This document shows positions 49,726 to 57,614 of a stretch of DNA of 64,000 bases, one piece after another. The stretch is from assembly GCA_041582875.1 (NCBI GenBank), contig JBFHGX010000004.1, positions 1-64,000 of the forward strand, given 5' to 3'. The notes below the pieces were generated by a model. That model saw only the letters and a program-made list of their open reading frames with translations, had not been told where the DNA came from and ran no database searches. The stretch is from UBA6244 sp041582875 (GTDB lineage Bacteria > Bacteroidota > Bacteroidia > Bacteroidales > F082). Positions within the stretch are counted from its first letter, which is position 1; every line of letters starts with the position of its first letter. The position numbers and the translations under genes were made by a program.

Positions 49726-51837
49726 ATGAGAAAATTATATTTATTAATTACCCTAATTGTAATGATTACCATGACTTCGTGTAACCAGAACGAAAAAAAA
49801 GAACAAGATTCCAGAGCAAATCCGCTACTGGAAACTTTCAATACGCCTTTTGGTGTACCCCCATTCAATCAGATCGTTACTGGCGATTATATTCCGGCTT
49901 TTGAAGAAGCTATGCTGATTCACAACCAAGAAATAGCAGCCATTACTGAACAAACTGAAGCGCCTACCTTTAAAAACACCCTCGAGCCTATGGCCTATAG
50001 TGGTGAATTGTTGGGCAGAACTGCAGGAATCTTTTTCGGACAAATGAGTGCCAATACCAACCCTGAATTGCAAAAACTGGCCGAAGAGATCTCACCTAAA
50101 CTCTCAGAACATAGTGACAACATCAGCCTAAACCCGGAACTTTTCAAAAGAGTGAAAGCTGTTTATGAAAGTTCCGAAAAATCAAACCTCACACAGCAAC
50201 AGGCCTTTTTGTTGGAAAATGTATACAAAGGATTTGTCCGCAGTGGCGCAAACTTGTCACCAGAACAAAAAGCGGAGTTGATGGACATCAACCAAAAACT
50301 GTCCACAGCAACTTTAAAATTCGACCAGCATGTGCTCGACGAAAACAATTCGTTTAAGTTGGTCATCGACAACAAAGCTGATCTGGCCGGTTTGCCCGAA
50401 TCAGTCATTAGCATGGCTGCTCAAACTGCTGACGAATTCAGTATGACCGGAAAATGGGTATTTACCACTCAGAAACCAAGTATGATTCCCTTTTTGCAAT
50501 ATGCTGAAAACCGCAACTTACGCGAAAAAATATATAAGGCTTATCTCAACCGCGGAAACAACAACAACGAACTGGATAACAAAGCCCTGCTTTCTGAAAT
50601 CATTAATTTACGGATCCGAAAAGCCCAACTGCTTGGCTATCCCACGTATTCCGACTATGTGTTGGAAGAACGAATGGCTAAAAATCCTGCCAATGTAATG
50701 AGTCTGCTCACACAGGTTTGGGATGCTGCCATCCCGGTAGCAAACAAGGAAGTTACACAAATGCAACAAATTATTGATAATGAAGGTGGTAAATTTAAGC
50801 TCCAAAGTTGGGATTGGTGGTATTATGCCGAAAAGCTGCGTAAACAAAAATACGATCTTGACGATAGTGAGTTACGCCCATATTTTAAATTGGAAAATGT
50901 ACGTGACGGTGCCTTTACAGTAATCAACAAACTTTACGGACTTACATTTAGTGCCATTGAAAACATTCCGCTTCCACATCCCGACGCACAGGCATATGAG
51001 GTAACTGATCGCGATGGAAGCTATTTGGGCGTTATGTATATGGATTTCTTCCCTCGTGAAAGCAAACAGGGCGGTGCATGGCAAGGCGAATACCGTGTTC
51101 ATCAGGTATTGCCTGATGGTGAAGAAATTCATCCTGTGGTAACGGTTGTTTATAATTTTACTAGGCCTTCCGGCGACATGCCTTCATTAATTAATTTTGA
51201 TGAAGTAGAAACACTATTCCATGAACTGGGACATGCTTTGGATGGACTTTTTGCTAAAAACACCTATCCTGTTACATTTATACCAACTGATTTTGTTGAA
51301 CTTCCTTCACAAATTTTGGAACATTGGGCCACTGAACGTGAGGTATTGAAAATGTACGCTGTTCATTACCAAACAGGAGAACCCATTCCTGATGCACTCA
51401 TCGAAAAAATCAACAATAGCCGCTTTTTTAATCAGGGCTTTAACAATGTGGAATACCTGGCAGCTTCTCTTTTAGACATTTCCTATCATACCCTTTCGGA
51501 TACTGGAGCCATCGACATTGAAAAATTTGAAGCAAACTACTTGAATCAATTGGGTTTAATCGAAGAAATTGAGCCTCGCTACCGCAGTACATATTTTACC
51601 CATATCATTGGAGGATATGAGTCTGGTTATTATAGCTATTTATGGTCTGCCGTTCTGGACAATGATGCATATGAAGCCTTTGAAGAACATGGCATATTCG
51701 ATCAGGAGACAGCTGATAGTTTCAGGAAGAACATCCTAGCCAAAAGTGGAACTTCAGATCACGAGCAACTATACCGTGACTTTAGAGGACAAGATCCTTC
51801 GGTGGATGCACTTTTGAAAAACAGAGGACTAAAATAG
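49726..51837 (+). CDS. M3-family zinc metallopeptidase (peptidyl-dipeptidase Dcp-like) lipoprotein
   Basis: A 703-aa oligopeptidase. The signal peptide ends MTMTSCNQNE (acceptor Cys about residue 19), so it is membrane-tethered on the periplasmic side, unlike cytoplasmic Dcp of enterics. The mostly helical body includes VYKGFVRSGANLSPEQKAEL. The zinc site is HELGH at residues 499-503 (TLFHELGHALDGLF), with the third ligand Glu in a VELPSQILEHW segment about 30 residues on. Near the C-terminus ESGYYSYLWSAVLDNDA is the substrate-binding Tyr region. It probably removes dipeptides from the C-terminus of peptides imported or released by other proteases. It is followed by a strong terminator. Confidence 0.94.
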   Translation: MRKLYLLITLIVMITMTSCNQNEKKEQDSRANPLLETFNTPFGVPPFNQIVTGDYIPAFEEAMLIHNQEIAAITEQTEAPTFKNTLEPMAYSGELLGRTAGIFFGQMSANTNPELQKLAEEISPKLSEHSDNISLNPELFKRVKAVYESSEKSNLTQQQAFLLENVYKGFVRSGANLSPEQKAELMDINQKLSTATLKFDQHVLDENNSFKLVIDNKADLAGLPESVISMAAQTADEFSMTGKWVFTTQKPSMIPFLQYAENRNLREKIYKAYLNRGNNNNELDNKALLSEIINLRIRKAQLLGYPTYSDYVLEERMAKNPANVMSLLTQVWDAAIPVANKEVTQMQQIIDNEGGKFKLQSWDWWYYAEKLRKQKYDLDDSELRPYFKLENVRDGAFTVINKLYGLTFSAIENIPLPHPDAQAYEVTDRDGSYLGVMYMDFFPRESKQGGAWQGEYRVHQVLPDGEEIHPVVTVVYNFTRPSGDMPSLINFDEVETLFHELGHALDGLFAKNTYPVTFIPTDFVELPSQILEHWATEREVLKMYAVHYQTGEPIPDALIEKINNSRFFNQGFNNVEYLAASLLDISYHTLSDTGAIDIEKFEANYLNQLGLIEEIEPRYRSTYFTHIIGGYESGYYSYLWSAVLDNDAYEAFEEHGIFDQETADSFRKNILAKSGTSDHEQLYRDFRGQDPSVDALLKNRGLK

Positions 51838-51863
51838 TTAATCGAAGAATCAAATACATTACA

Positions 51864-51905
51864 CCTCACCTTCGACTCCATTAAGGAGCTGGAGGTGAGG
51901 TTTTT
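51864..51905 (+). terminator. Intrinsic terminator after the M3 peptidase gene
   Basis: Stem 51864-51879 / 51885-51900 (CCTCACC... with GGTGAGG), ATTAA loop, followed by TTTTTGTTTT. Confidence 0.85.
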
Positions 51906-51968
51906 GTTTTACTACCAAAACTCTATGAAGAACAAAGCTGCACACAACAGCAACAGTCCTTTGTGATC

Positions 51969-52109
51969 CCTTTGTACTCTGGTACCTTTGTGGCATAAAA
52001 ATAGGCTCCCGCTTCCAGCCACCAAGTCTCTAAGACTCTAAGAAACACCAATCTAAAGACCATAACGAAAACCCTTCTTGAAGCCTTTGTGCTTTGGTGC
52101 CTTTGTGGC
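51969..52109. repeat. Two copies of a 27-nt intergenic repeat
   Basis: Copies at 51969-51995 and 52083-52109 share 24 of 27 positions (CCTTTGTrCTyTGGTrCC then TTTGTGGCA) and are each followed by an A-rich run. They lie between the M3 peptidase terminator and the DUF4136 terminator. The weak open frame across them on the minus strand looks spurious. Confidence 0.65.
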
Positions 52110-52111
52110 AA

Positions 52112-52156
52112 TAAAAAAAACCTCATCCATAAACCAAAATGGTTTACCGATGAGGT
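52112..52156 (-). terminator. Intrinsic terminator of the DUF4136 gene pair
   Basis: Minus-strand stem AACCTCATC / GATGAGGTT (52118-52126 and 52148-52156) with an inner AAACCA/TGGTTT pair, then a run of eight T. Confidence 0.85.
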
Positions 52157-52178
52157 TAGTCTTTAGTATGAGCAAAAA

Positions 52179-52757
52179 CTACTTCTTAGGGATCGGATAT
52201 CTTCTAAAGATATGTGAGATACTCCTGGGAAGATTGCGATCGCGCGTTGCCAGGTTGTCATCCACTTCGCCTGTACCCACTCCTTGCCAGATTAACTTCT
52301 TTTCTTTAAGCTCGAAGATATCAATGAGTAGAGAACCTTGAACATAATCACGACTAGTCACAGTTGTCGTACTATATCCAGGTCCCCATCCATATCCATA
52401 TGCCCACGGAGAACCATAATAACCCCAACCACCACCATAACCGGCATAACCGCCATAATGATTGGTATAAGATTGATATTCAGTTTCATTTTTCAAAATA
52501 ACAAACATAGAAACAATAAGTTCTCCATTCTTTTCAACATATTCATATCCCCTTCGGGTCATCTCGCTTTTAACAGCGTTGATGATGGTTTGTTTATCGT
52601 AATCATTAATAACACTATCATTATGTTTATCCCATGGATACAAGCTGAAAGTTTTAAACGCTTTAAAATTAACCTCTTTATCATAGTTATTGGTCACCTG
52701 TAACGAACTACAAGAAAACAGAAACAGTACAAGAAGAGGCAAAAGTAATTTCTTCAT
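52179..52757 (-). CDS. DUF4136-family lipoprotein (downstream copy)
   Basis: A 192-aa lipoprotein. Signal peptide MKKLLLPLLVLFLFSC with Cys16. DUF4136 features: NYDKEVNFKAFKTFSLYPWD, MTRRGYEYVEKNGELIVSMF, and SLLIDIFELKEKKLIWQGVG. A Gly/Tyr/Trp-rich insert (about 100-130; GYGGGWGYYGSPWAYGYGWG) separates the halves. It lies 17 nt after a close paralogue of nearly equal length and shares its promoter, so the pair arose by tandem duplication. The DUF4136 function is unknown. Confidence 0.9.
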   Translation of the reverse strand: MKKLLLPLLVLFLFSCSSLQVTNNYDKEVNFKAFKTFSLYPWDKHNDSVINDYDKQTIINAVKSEMTRRGYEYVEKNGELIVSMFVILKNETEYQSYTNHYGGYAGYGGGWGYYGSPWAYGYGWGPGYSTTTVTSRDYVQGSLLIDIFELKEKKLIWQGVGTGEVDDNLATRDRNLPRSISHIFRRYPIPKK

Positions 52758-52774
52758 AACAGATCTTGAATTGG

Positions 52775-53359
52775 CTATTTTTTACTGATTGGCTTCTTTG
52801 GAAATGACGCAAACATTTTAGCCATTCCTTTGGGAATATTGCTGGTGGTTTTTTGAGGATTTTCGTTTACAACTCCTGCTCCAACAGCCTGCCAAGCCAG
52901 TTTTTTGTCCTTTGCATTAAACACATCCACAACAAAAGTACCTTCAGTATAGTTGTAGGGAGTCACGGTAGTTGTCGACATGCCACCAAATCCACCATAA
53001 GCACCACCATAAAATCCCCAAGGAACACCATATCCCCAACCAGGGCCATACATACCATAGTGATCAGTGTATGAATTATAGCCCGTTTGATTTTTCAGCG
53101 TGATGTATAAGGAAACCACCAGGTCGCCACCTTCTTCCTTAAATTCATATCCTCGAATATTCATTTGATCTTTCATGGCCGCAATTAATCTTTCCTTTTG
53201 AAAAGGATTTACGATGGAGTCGTTGTGTTTATCCCAGGGATAAAGACTATAGCTGGTAAAGCTATCAAAATTCGTGGACTTATCCCAGTCGCTGGTAACG
53301 GTTAAGGGACTACAAGCATACAGAAATAAAAATACAAGTGGAATTAAAAGTTTTTTCAT
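52775..53359 (-). CDS. DUF4136-family lipoprotein (upstream copy)
   Basis: A 194-aa lipoprotein, paralogous to the next gene on the strand. Signal peptide MKKLLIPLVFLFLYAC with Cys16. Shared landmarks are DWDKSTNFDSFTSYSLYPWD, MNIRGYEFKEEGGDLVVSLY and FVVDVFNAKDKKLAWQAVG, with a Gly/Tyr/Pro-rich insert (YGVPWGFYGGAYGGFGG). The C-terminus IPKGMAKMFASFPKKP matches the paralogue in position (LPRSISHIFRRYPIPKK). Function unknown. A promoter element lies 39 nt upstream. Confidence 0.9.
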   Translation of the reverse strand: MKKLLIPLVFLFLYACSPLTVTSDWDKSTNFDSFTSYSLYPWDKHNDSIVNPFQKERLIAAMKDQMNIRGYEFKEEGGDLVVSLYITLKNQTGYNSYTDHYGMYGPGWGYGVPWGFYGGAYGGFGGMSTTTVTPYNYTEGTFVVDVFNAKDKKLAWQAVGAGVVNENPQKTTSNIPKGMAKMFASFPKKPISKK

Positions 53360-53397
53360 AGCGCTACATTTTGGTTAATTAATAGATACACTCTTAG

Positions 53398-53405
53398 CAA
53401 ATATA
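53398..53405 (-). promoter_or_regulatory. Promoter -7 element for the DUF4136 pair
   Basis: Minus strand TATATTTG, exact TAnnTTTG. Confidence 0.5.
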
Positions 53406-53468
53406 CACTTAAATATCGCAATCGAAAAAAACTGGTTTGCAAAAGACCTTCTATCAGATCAAATATTT

Positions 53469-53476
53469 TAGATTTG
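53469..53476 (+). promoter_or_regulatory. Promoter -7 element for the FKBP lipoprotein gene
   Basis: TAGATTTG, exact TAnnTTTG, 22 nt before the ATG at 53499. Confidence 0.5.
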
Positions 53477-53498
53477 CACATGTTTAAATAGAAAAATC

Positions 53499-53942
53499 AT
53501 GAATAAAAAGGAGTTGAAGAACAGTATTTTGTATATATCTATGATCATCTTCATGCTCGCTGTTAGCGCATCATGCAAAAAAGATACTCCGCAGAGCGAG
53601 ATTGATCCTGGTTTAATTGAAGCTTATGTTCAGAAAAATCAACTCAATGGAGAATTTACTGACTCTGGGCTTTATTACGTTATTAGTGTTCCCGGAGGCA
53701 ACACCCACCCCAACCTTAATTCATCAGTTACAGTAACCTACAATGGCTACACCCTGAATGATGATCCAATCGACGATGGTAGTTTTATTACTTTTAAACT
53801 CAATCAACTCATCACCGGATGGCAAGAGGGAATTCCATTGATTGGTACCGGAGGTAAAATCAAATTGATTATTCCTTCGGATCAAGCCTATGGGAAAGAA
53901 GTGTTGGTGTTTGATATTACGCTGCATTATTTTTCGAAATAA
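53499..53942 (+). CDS. FKBP-type peptidyl-prolyl isomerase lipoprotein
   Basis: A 147-aa lipoprotein. Signal peptide ends MLAVSASCKKD (acceptor Cys about residue 27). The FKBP domain follows: GLYYVISVPGGN, SSVTVTYNGYTLNDDPIDDG, then LITGWQEGIPLIGTGGKIKL and IPSDQAYGKEVLVFDITLHYF. The Trp and the GxGGK loop are conserved. Relative to typical FKBPs the part between AYG and VLVFDI is shortened, as in other small Bacteroidota members. It probably catalyses prolyl isomerisation of envelope proteins, or acts as a chaperone. Monocistronic, own promoter. Confidence 0.9.
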   Translation: MNKKELKNSILYISMIIFMLAVSASCKKDTPQSEIDPGLIEAYVQKNQLNGEFTDSGLYYVISVPGGNTHPNLNSSVTVTYNGYTLNDDPIDDGSFITFKLNQLITGWQEGIPLIGTGGKIKLIIPSDQAYGKEVLVFDITLHYFSK

Positions 53943-54118
53943 GATATCAAATAGCTCAAGTGATTACTTTCAGGACAATTTGCCATTAAAATCTCTCCCT
54001 CACAACTGATTTTCTCATAACCCGTGTTAGGATATTGACTATAAACAATTTGCTGTCCTGATGTAAGAAACAGGTTCTCAAAATCACTTTGCGTAGAGAT
54101 CACACTCAATGATACCAT
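53927..54118 (-). CDS. Possible small protein of unknown function
   Basis: A 63-aa open frame with an amino-acid mix like real protein (MVSLSVISTQSDFENLF, GYEKISCEGEILMANCPESN) and two Cys. An AGGTGG sequence lies about 15 nt upstream. It overlaps the FKBP stop by 16 nt in convergent orientation. No homologue is recognised and no promoter consensus seen; it may be spurious. Confidence 0.3.
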   Translation of the reverse strand: MVSLSVISTQSDFENLFLTSGQQIVYSQYPNTGYEKISCEGEILMANCPESNHLSYLISYFEK

Positions 54119-54480
54119 GATTTTACATCAACCACCTATTTCTGATTAAAATATAATGGCAACCTCCAATGAAAAATGGTGGTAAATATTAATCGTATGT
54201 CTCATTTTTGGTAGGCAACCATAACTTTTTAGCTCATTTTCAGTCAAAAAAAACCCTCCTGTACCAATTGGGCCATATACACCAAGTCTATGGCTAAGGC
54301 ATTTTACCAAAAAACATAGCGCTACTTTTATTTGATTGTTTATCAAATTATAACAAAATTAAAATTTGGAAATGCCTACCTTATGCCTACCACAATTAAA
54401 CTGCATGCATACCCTTTGCTCACCATCAGTATAAATCACTTTTTACAATTCGACCTAGGTTTGTCGAAAATTACTAAACG
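54119..54480. other. Low-coding intergenic region
   Basis: About 360 nt with no gene I can support. It includes a short direct duplication ATGCCTACC (near 54372 and 54383) and an unrecognised minus-strand frame at 54146-54346. Confidence 0.5.
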
Positions 54481-54717
54481 ATGAACCAATGTATAGTAAA
54501 TATCGTAGGTCACATGATTTTTATCGCATTCAATCAAATTGTAGAGTCTGGATTTGTAGAAGTGTGGCAAAAAGAAAATAAAATTAGTCCCTTGACACGA
54601 ACCACTTTTAGACAAACTAACTTCATTAATATGGATATTCATTCCGCCAAAGGGAAATACCGCATCGAGATAGAGGTGGATGGTCAATATATTACAAAGT
54701 TCATCACCATTAATTAA
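54481..54717 (+). CDS. Possible small protein ending in an Ig-like/DUF3244-type strand pattern
   Basis: A 78-aa open frame immediately preceded by an in-frame stop (TAA at 54475-54477). The second half, TNFINMDIHSAKGKYRIEIE then VDGQYITKFITIN, has the spacing of the last strands of DUF3244 or Por-secretion-tail-like beta domains. No signal peptide is clear, so it could be the remnant of a larger gene. No promoter consensus was found. Confidence 0.4.
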   Translation: MNQCIVNIVGHMIFIAFNQIVESGFVEVWQKENKISPLTRTTFRQTNFINMDIHSAKGKYRIEIEVDGQYITKFITIN

Positions 54718-54782
54718 GCATGAAAGAAAACCCCTTAAATAATTATAATAAAATCAAAGGTAGGAAATTTGGTCAGCTCCAT

Positions 54783-54797
54783 CCCGCTCTTCGCGGG
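54783..54797. other. Short GC-rich hairpin upstream of the fibre cluster
   Basis: CCCGC (54783-54787) / GCGGG (54793-54797) around TCTTC, followed by AAGGGGTCAGGGGTTTTT. It sits 50-65 nt before the first fibre gene. It resembles intergenic repeat sequence; terminator function is possible as a T-run follows. Confidence 0.4.
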
Positions 54798-54848
54798 AAG
54801 GGGTCAGGGGTTTTTAAATTCATATAGATTAACCTAATCCTTTCAAAA

Positions 54849-57548
54849 ATGAAAAAATCACTACTTTTTGTAGCCTTTTTACTCCTGACAACAAGCTCAC
54901 TAACCGCTCAGGTGGCCATCAACACCACCGGCGACAGCCCCGATCCGTCAGCCATCCTTGATTTGCAGAGCACCACTAAAGGTTTCTTGGTGCCACGTGT
55001 TACCTCTGCTGAGCGCAACCTCATCGGCACCACCCAAAGCGGTCTGCTGGTTTACGACCTCACCACAGAAAGTTTTTGGTATTACGATAATTCTCAGGCA
55101 GGCTGGGTTGAAATAATGAATGGGAGTACTCTTGGCATTGATGGTTTGGCGGATGGTAAAGCTGATGAAGAAAGTGTTTTCCTTGGTACAGATGCCGGTT
55201 TAGCGGATGTCGGAAATAATTACAATGTCGCCATCGGGATAGATGCCTCAAGAGATAATATTGGAGGTAAAAGAAATGTGGCAATAGGTAATACGGCATT
55301 GAGTAGAAATTATAATGGTTCCGATTTGGTTGCTATTGGCGATTCAGCCTTATACAATAATTATTATTCAGGAGCATATCCATATAGTTATTCCAATCGA
55401 AACACTGCCGTTGGGTCAAGTACGCTATTTACCAATGAATGGGGGGAAGACAATACAGCCATTGGATATAGATCTCTTTATAAAAACTACAATGCAAGTG
55501 ATAATACTGCTATAGGAGCAAAATCACTTTACACAAATAGTTCCGGTACTGATAATACTGCAGTTGGAATTAACTCCCTTTACTCAAACACTTCAGGCGA
55601 TGACAATGTGGCTTTGGGGGTGTATACCGGCCAATACAATACTAGCGGCAGTAGCAACATAAGTATTGGTGCTTATGCCATGATGTATAACTCAATCGGA
55701 AGCAGCAATACAGCTATAGGTGTTAACGCCGGAAAAGGAACTTATGGAAATAGCACCAATGGATGTGTTTTTCTCGGTTTCGAAGCAGGTAAATCAAACA
55801 CCAGCGACAACAAACTATTTATTGATAACTCTGCCACTTCCATGCCCCTTATCGGTGGCGATTTTTCAACCAATCAAGTGGACATAAACGGAACCATAAA
55901 AATAACAGGGGGCTCGCCCGGAAGCGGCAAAGTTCTTACCTCCGATGCCGATGGTGATGCCACCTGGGAAACACCAACGATCTATGCTTCCCAACTAAAC
56001 GACTTAAGTGATGCTATTTGGGACGGGTCAAGCATTTTTATTGGCGACCAGGTGGGTACAGTTGACGATGGACTTAATTACAACACTGCTTTGGGTGATG
56101 AGGCTTTTAAGACAAATACAACAGGGATGTACAATACTGCCATGGGTTATAAAACTCTTGAGTTTTCCAATGGACACAACAATTCAGCATTTGGATTCAA
56201 GGCGCTCGGGCAAAATACTTCCGGAGGATACAATACCGCCATGGGTAGGGATGCGCTTATAAACAATACCACAGGTAATTATAATACAGCCATTGGTAAG
56301 GATGCATTAAACAGAACCTCCACAAAAAGTAGTTTGACCGCCATCGGTTATCAATCCTTGTATTATAACGGAACAGGTTCTTCACTTGAAGCCGAAAGCA
56401 TTGAAAATACGGCGGTAGGGTCACAAACTTTGTTTGCCAACACTTTGGGATCACAAAATTCAGCTGTAGGAATGGAAGCGCTCAAATCAAACACTATAGG
56501 AAGTGGAAATTCAGCTTTTGGAGCCTACTCACTGCACAGCAACACAACAGGAATTCAAAACACAAGTGCCGGAGTTTTTGCACTAACCAACAATACCACG
56601 GCAGAAGGAAATACGGCTTTTGGTTACAAGGCTTCTTACCAGATTTCTACCGGAAATTATAACGCATCCTTCGGGCTAAATGCATTATACTCTACAACTT
56701 CAGGTACTTACAATAGCGCTTTTAGCTTTGGCGCCCTATTCTTAAATCAAACTGGAGATGAAAACACAGCCTACGGATACAAAGCCCTTTATTCCAATGT
56801 AAGTGGTAACGAAAATACTGCCATAGGAAGTCGTGCAGGTTATAAGGCATTAGGATCGGGTAACGTATTTATTGGCCGCTATGCCGGGTACAACGAAACC
56901 GGAAGCAACAAATTGTACATCGACAATTCCAGCATTGCCAATCCCCTTATTTATGGTGATTTTTCAACAAATCAACTTGAAATTAACGGTACCCTGGATG
57001 TGGTAGGTGCCATCACTTCAACCACCGATATTGCAGCCACCAATGATTTAACGGCCGGCGGAGATGTAGTTGTTACCGGCGATTATAGCTATGCCTCGGC
57101 CAAAACGAAAATTTTAAAGATTCCATCAGCAGCGTTTAGCCTATTTACCAACCAAGATGGCGACAAAATGATTCATGATGACAATGGTTATTGGCATCTG
57201 GATTCTGATGATGGAAATGGTGCTGCCACTATTATGGCTCCGGTAAACTTACCCGACGGGGCAGTGGTTACACGTTTTAGTATCTTTTATCGAAATAATG
57301 GAGAAGGTATTACGGTTTCATTCAGAAAAAAAGATGAACTATCTATATCATCAGATATGATGGCATCTTACACGGTAAGTGGCGACCATTTTGATGTAAC
57401 TCAATTTAACGACATTACGATTAGTTATTCAACCATCGATAACAGCAGCAGATTCTATTTTATAACCGCCTATTTTTATGGGCATGCCACACTGGATTTT
57501 GGTCAATTGCATGGCGCTGAAATAGAATATACCATCACAGAACTTTGA
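54849..57548 (+). CDS. YadA-head-repeat surface fibre protein, two-module
   Basis: An 899-aa exported protein. Signal peptide MKKSLLFVAFLLLTTSSLTA is followed by a motif common in Bacteroidota fibre proteins (PSAILDLQSTTKGFLVPRVT). Two similar modules follow. Each has a linker (DGLADGKADEESVFLGTDAG; LSDAIWDGSSIFIGDQVG), a series of roughly 14-16-residue repeats of the type NTAxGxxSLxxNTxGxxN, as in the left-handed beta-roll head of trimeric autotransporter YadA, and a closing cap (NKLFIDNS...PLIGGDFSTNQ; NKLYIDNS...PLIYGDFSTNQ). A C-terminal beta domain (about 760-899) ends GAEIEYTITEL. There is no YadA outer-membrane anchor and no T9SS tail, so how it is exported and held is unknown. Probably a trimeric fibre or adhesin. 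Confidence 0.83.
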   Translation: MKKSLLFVAFLLLTTSSLTAQVAINTTGDSPDPSAILDLQSTTKGFLVPRVTSAERNLIGTTQSGLLVYDLTTESFWYYDNSQAGWVEIMNGSTLGIDGLADGKADEESVFLGTDAGLADVGNNYNVAIGIDASRDNIGGKRNVAIGNTALSRNYNGSDLVAIGDSALYNNYYSGAYPYSYSNRNTAVGSSTLFTNEWGEDNTAIGYRSLYKNYNASDNTAIGAKSLYTNSSGTDNTAVGINSLYSNTSGDDNVALGVYTGQYNTSGSSNISIGAYAMMYNSIGSSNTAIGVNAGKGTYGNSTNGCVFLGFEAGKSNTSDNKLFIDNSATSMPLIGGDFSTNQVDINGTIKITGGSPGSGKVLTSDADGDATWETPTIYASQLNDLSDAIWDGSSIFIGDQVGTVDDGLNYNTALGDEAFKTNTTGMYNTAMGYKTLEFSNGHNNSAFGFKALGQNTSGGYNTAMGRDALINNTTGNYNTAIGKDALNRTSTKSSLTAIGYQSLYYNGTGSSLEAESIENTAVGSQTLFANTLGSQNSAVGMEALKSNTIGSGNSAFGAYSLHSNTTGIQNTSAGVFALTNNTTAEGNTAFGYKASYQISTGNYNASFGLNALYSTTSGTYNSAFSFGALFLNQTGDENTAYGYKALYSNVSGNENTAIGSRAGYKALGSGNVFIGRYAGYNETGSNKLYIDNSSIANPLIYGDFSTNQLEINGTLDVVGAITSTTDIAATNDLTAGGDVVVTGDYSYASAKTKILKIPSAAFSLFTNQDGDKMIHDDNGYWHLDSDDGNGAATIMAPVNLPDGAVVTRFSIFYRNNGEGITVSFRKKDELSISSDMMASYTVSGDHFDVTQFNDITISYSTIDNSSRFYFITAYFYGHATLDFGQLHGAEIEYTITEL
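55171..55870 (+). repeat. YadA-head-like repeat array, module 1
   Basis: Degenerate coding repeats of about 42-48 nt, giving ...NTAIGxxSLYxNTSG... units, visible as TDNTAVGINSLYSNTSGDDN and neighbours. Boundaries are approximate. Confidence 0.7.
56029..56960 (+). repeat. YadA-head-like repeat array, module 2
   Basis: Second array in the same gene, with units such as GGYNTAMGRDALINNTTGNY and NENTAIGSRAGYKA. Boundaries are approximate. Confidence 0.7.
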
Positions 57549-57614
57549 TATTACCATATTCACACCTAACATTTTTCGCTACGGAGGTATCCATAACAAT
57601 CAAAAATCAATCAA

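Noticed and set aside
51923..52126. Minus-strand open frame of 67 codons
   Set aside because: It spans the 27-nt repeats and reads as repeat-derived low-quality protein; no promoter or start context supports it.
54146..54346. Minus-strand open frame of 66 codons
   Set aside because: No signal, family resemblance or promoter; it lies in AT-rich intergenic DNA and could be chance.
55171..56960. Repeat arrays considered as CRISPR or minisatellite
   Set aside because: The repeats are degenerate, in frame and encode YadA-head-type units; spacers of constant length are absent.
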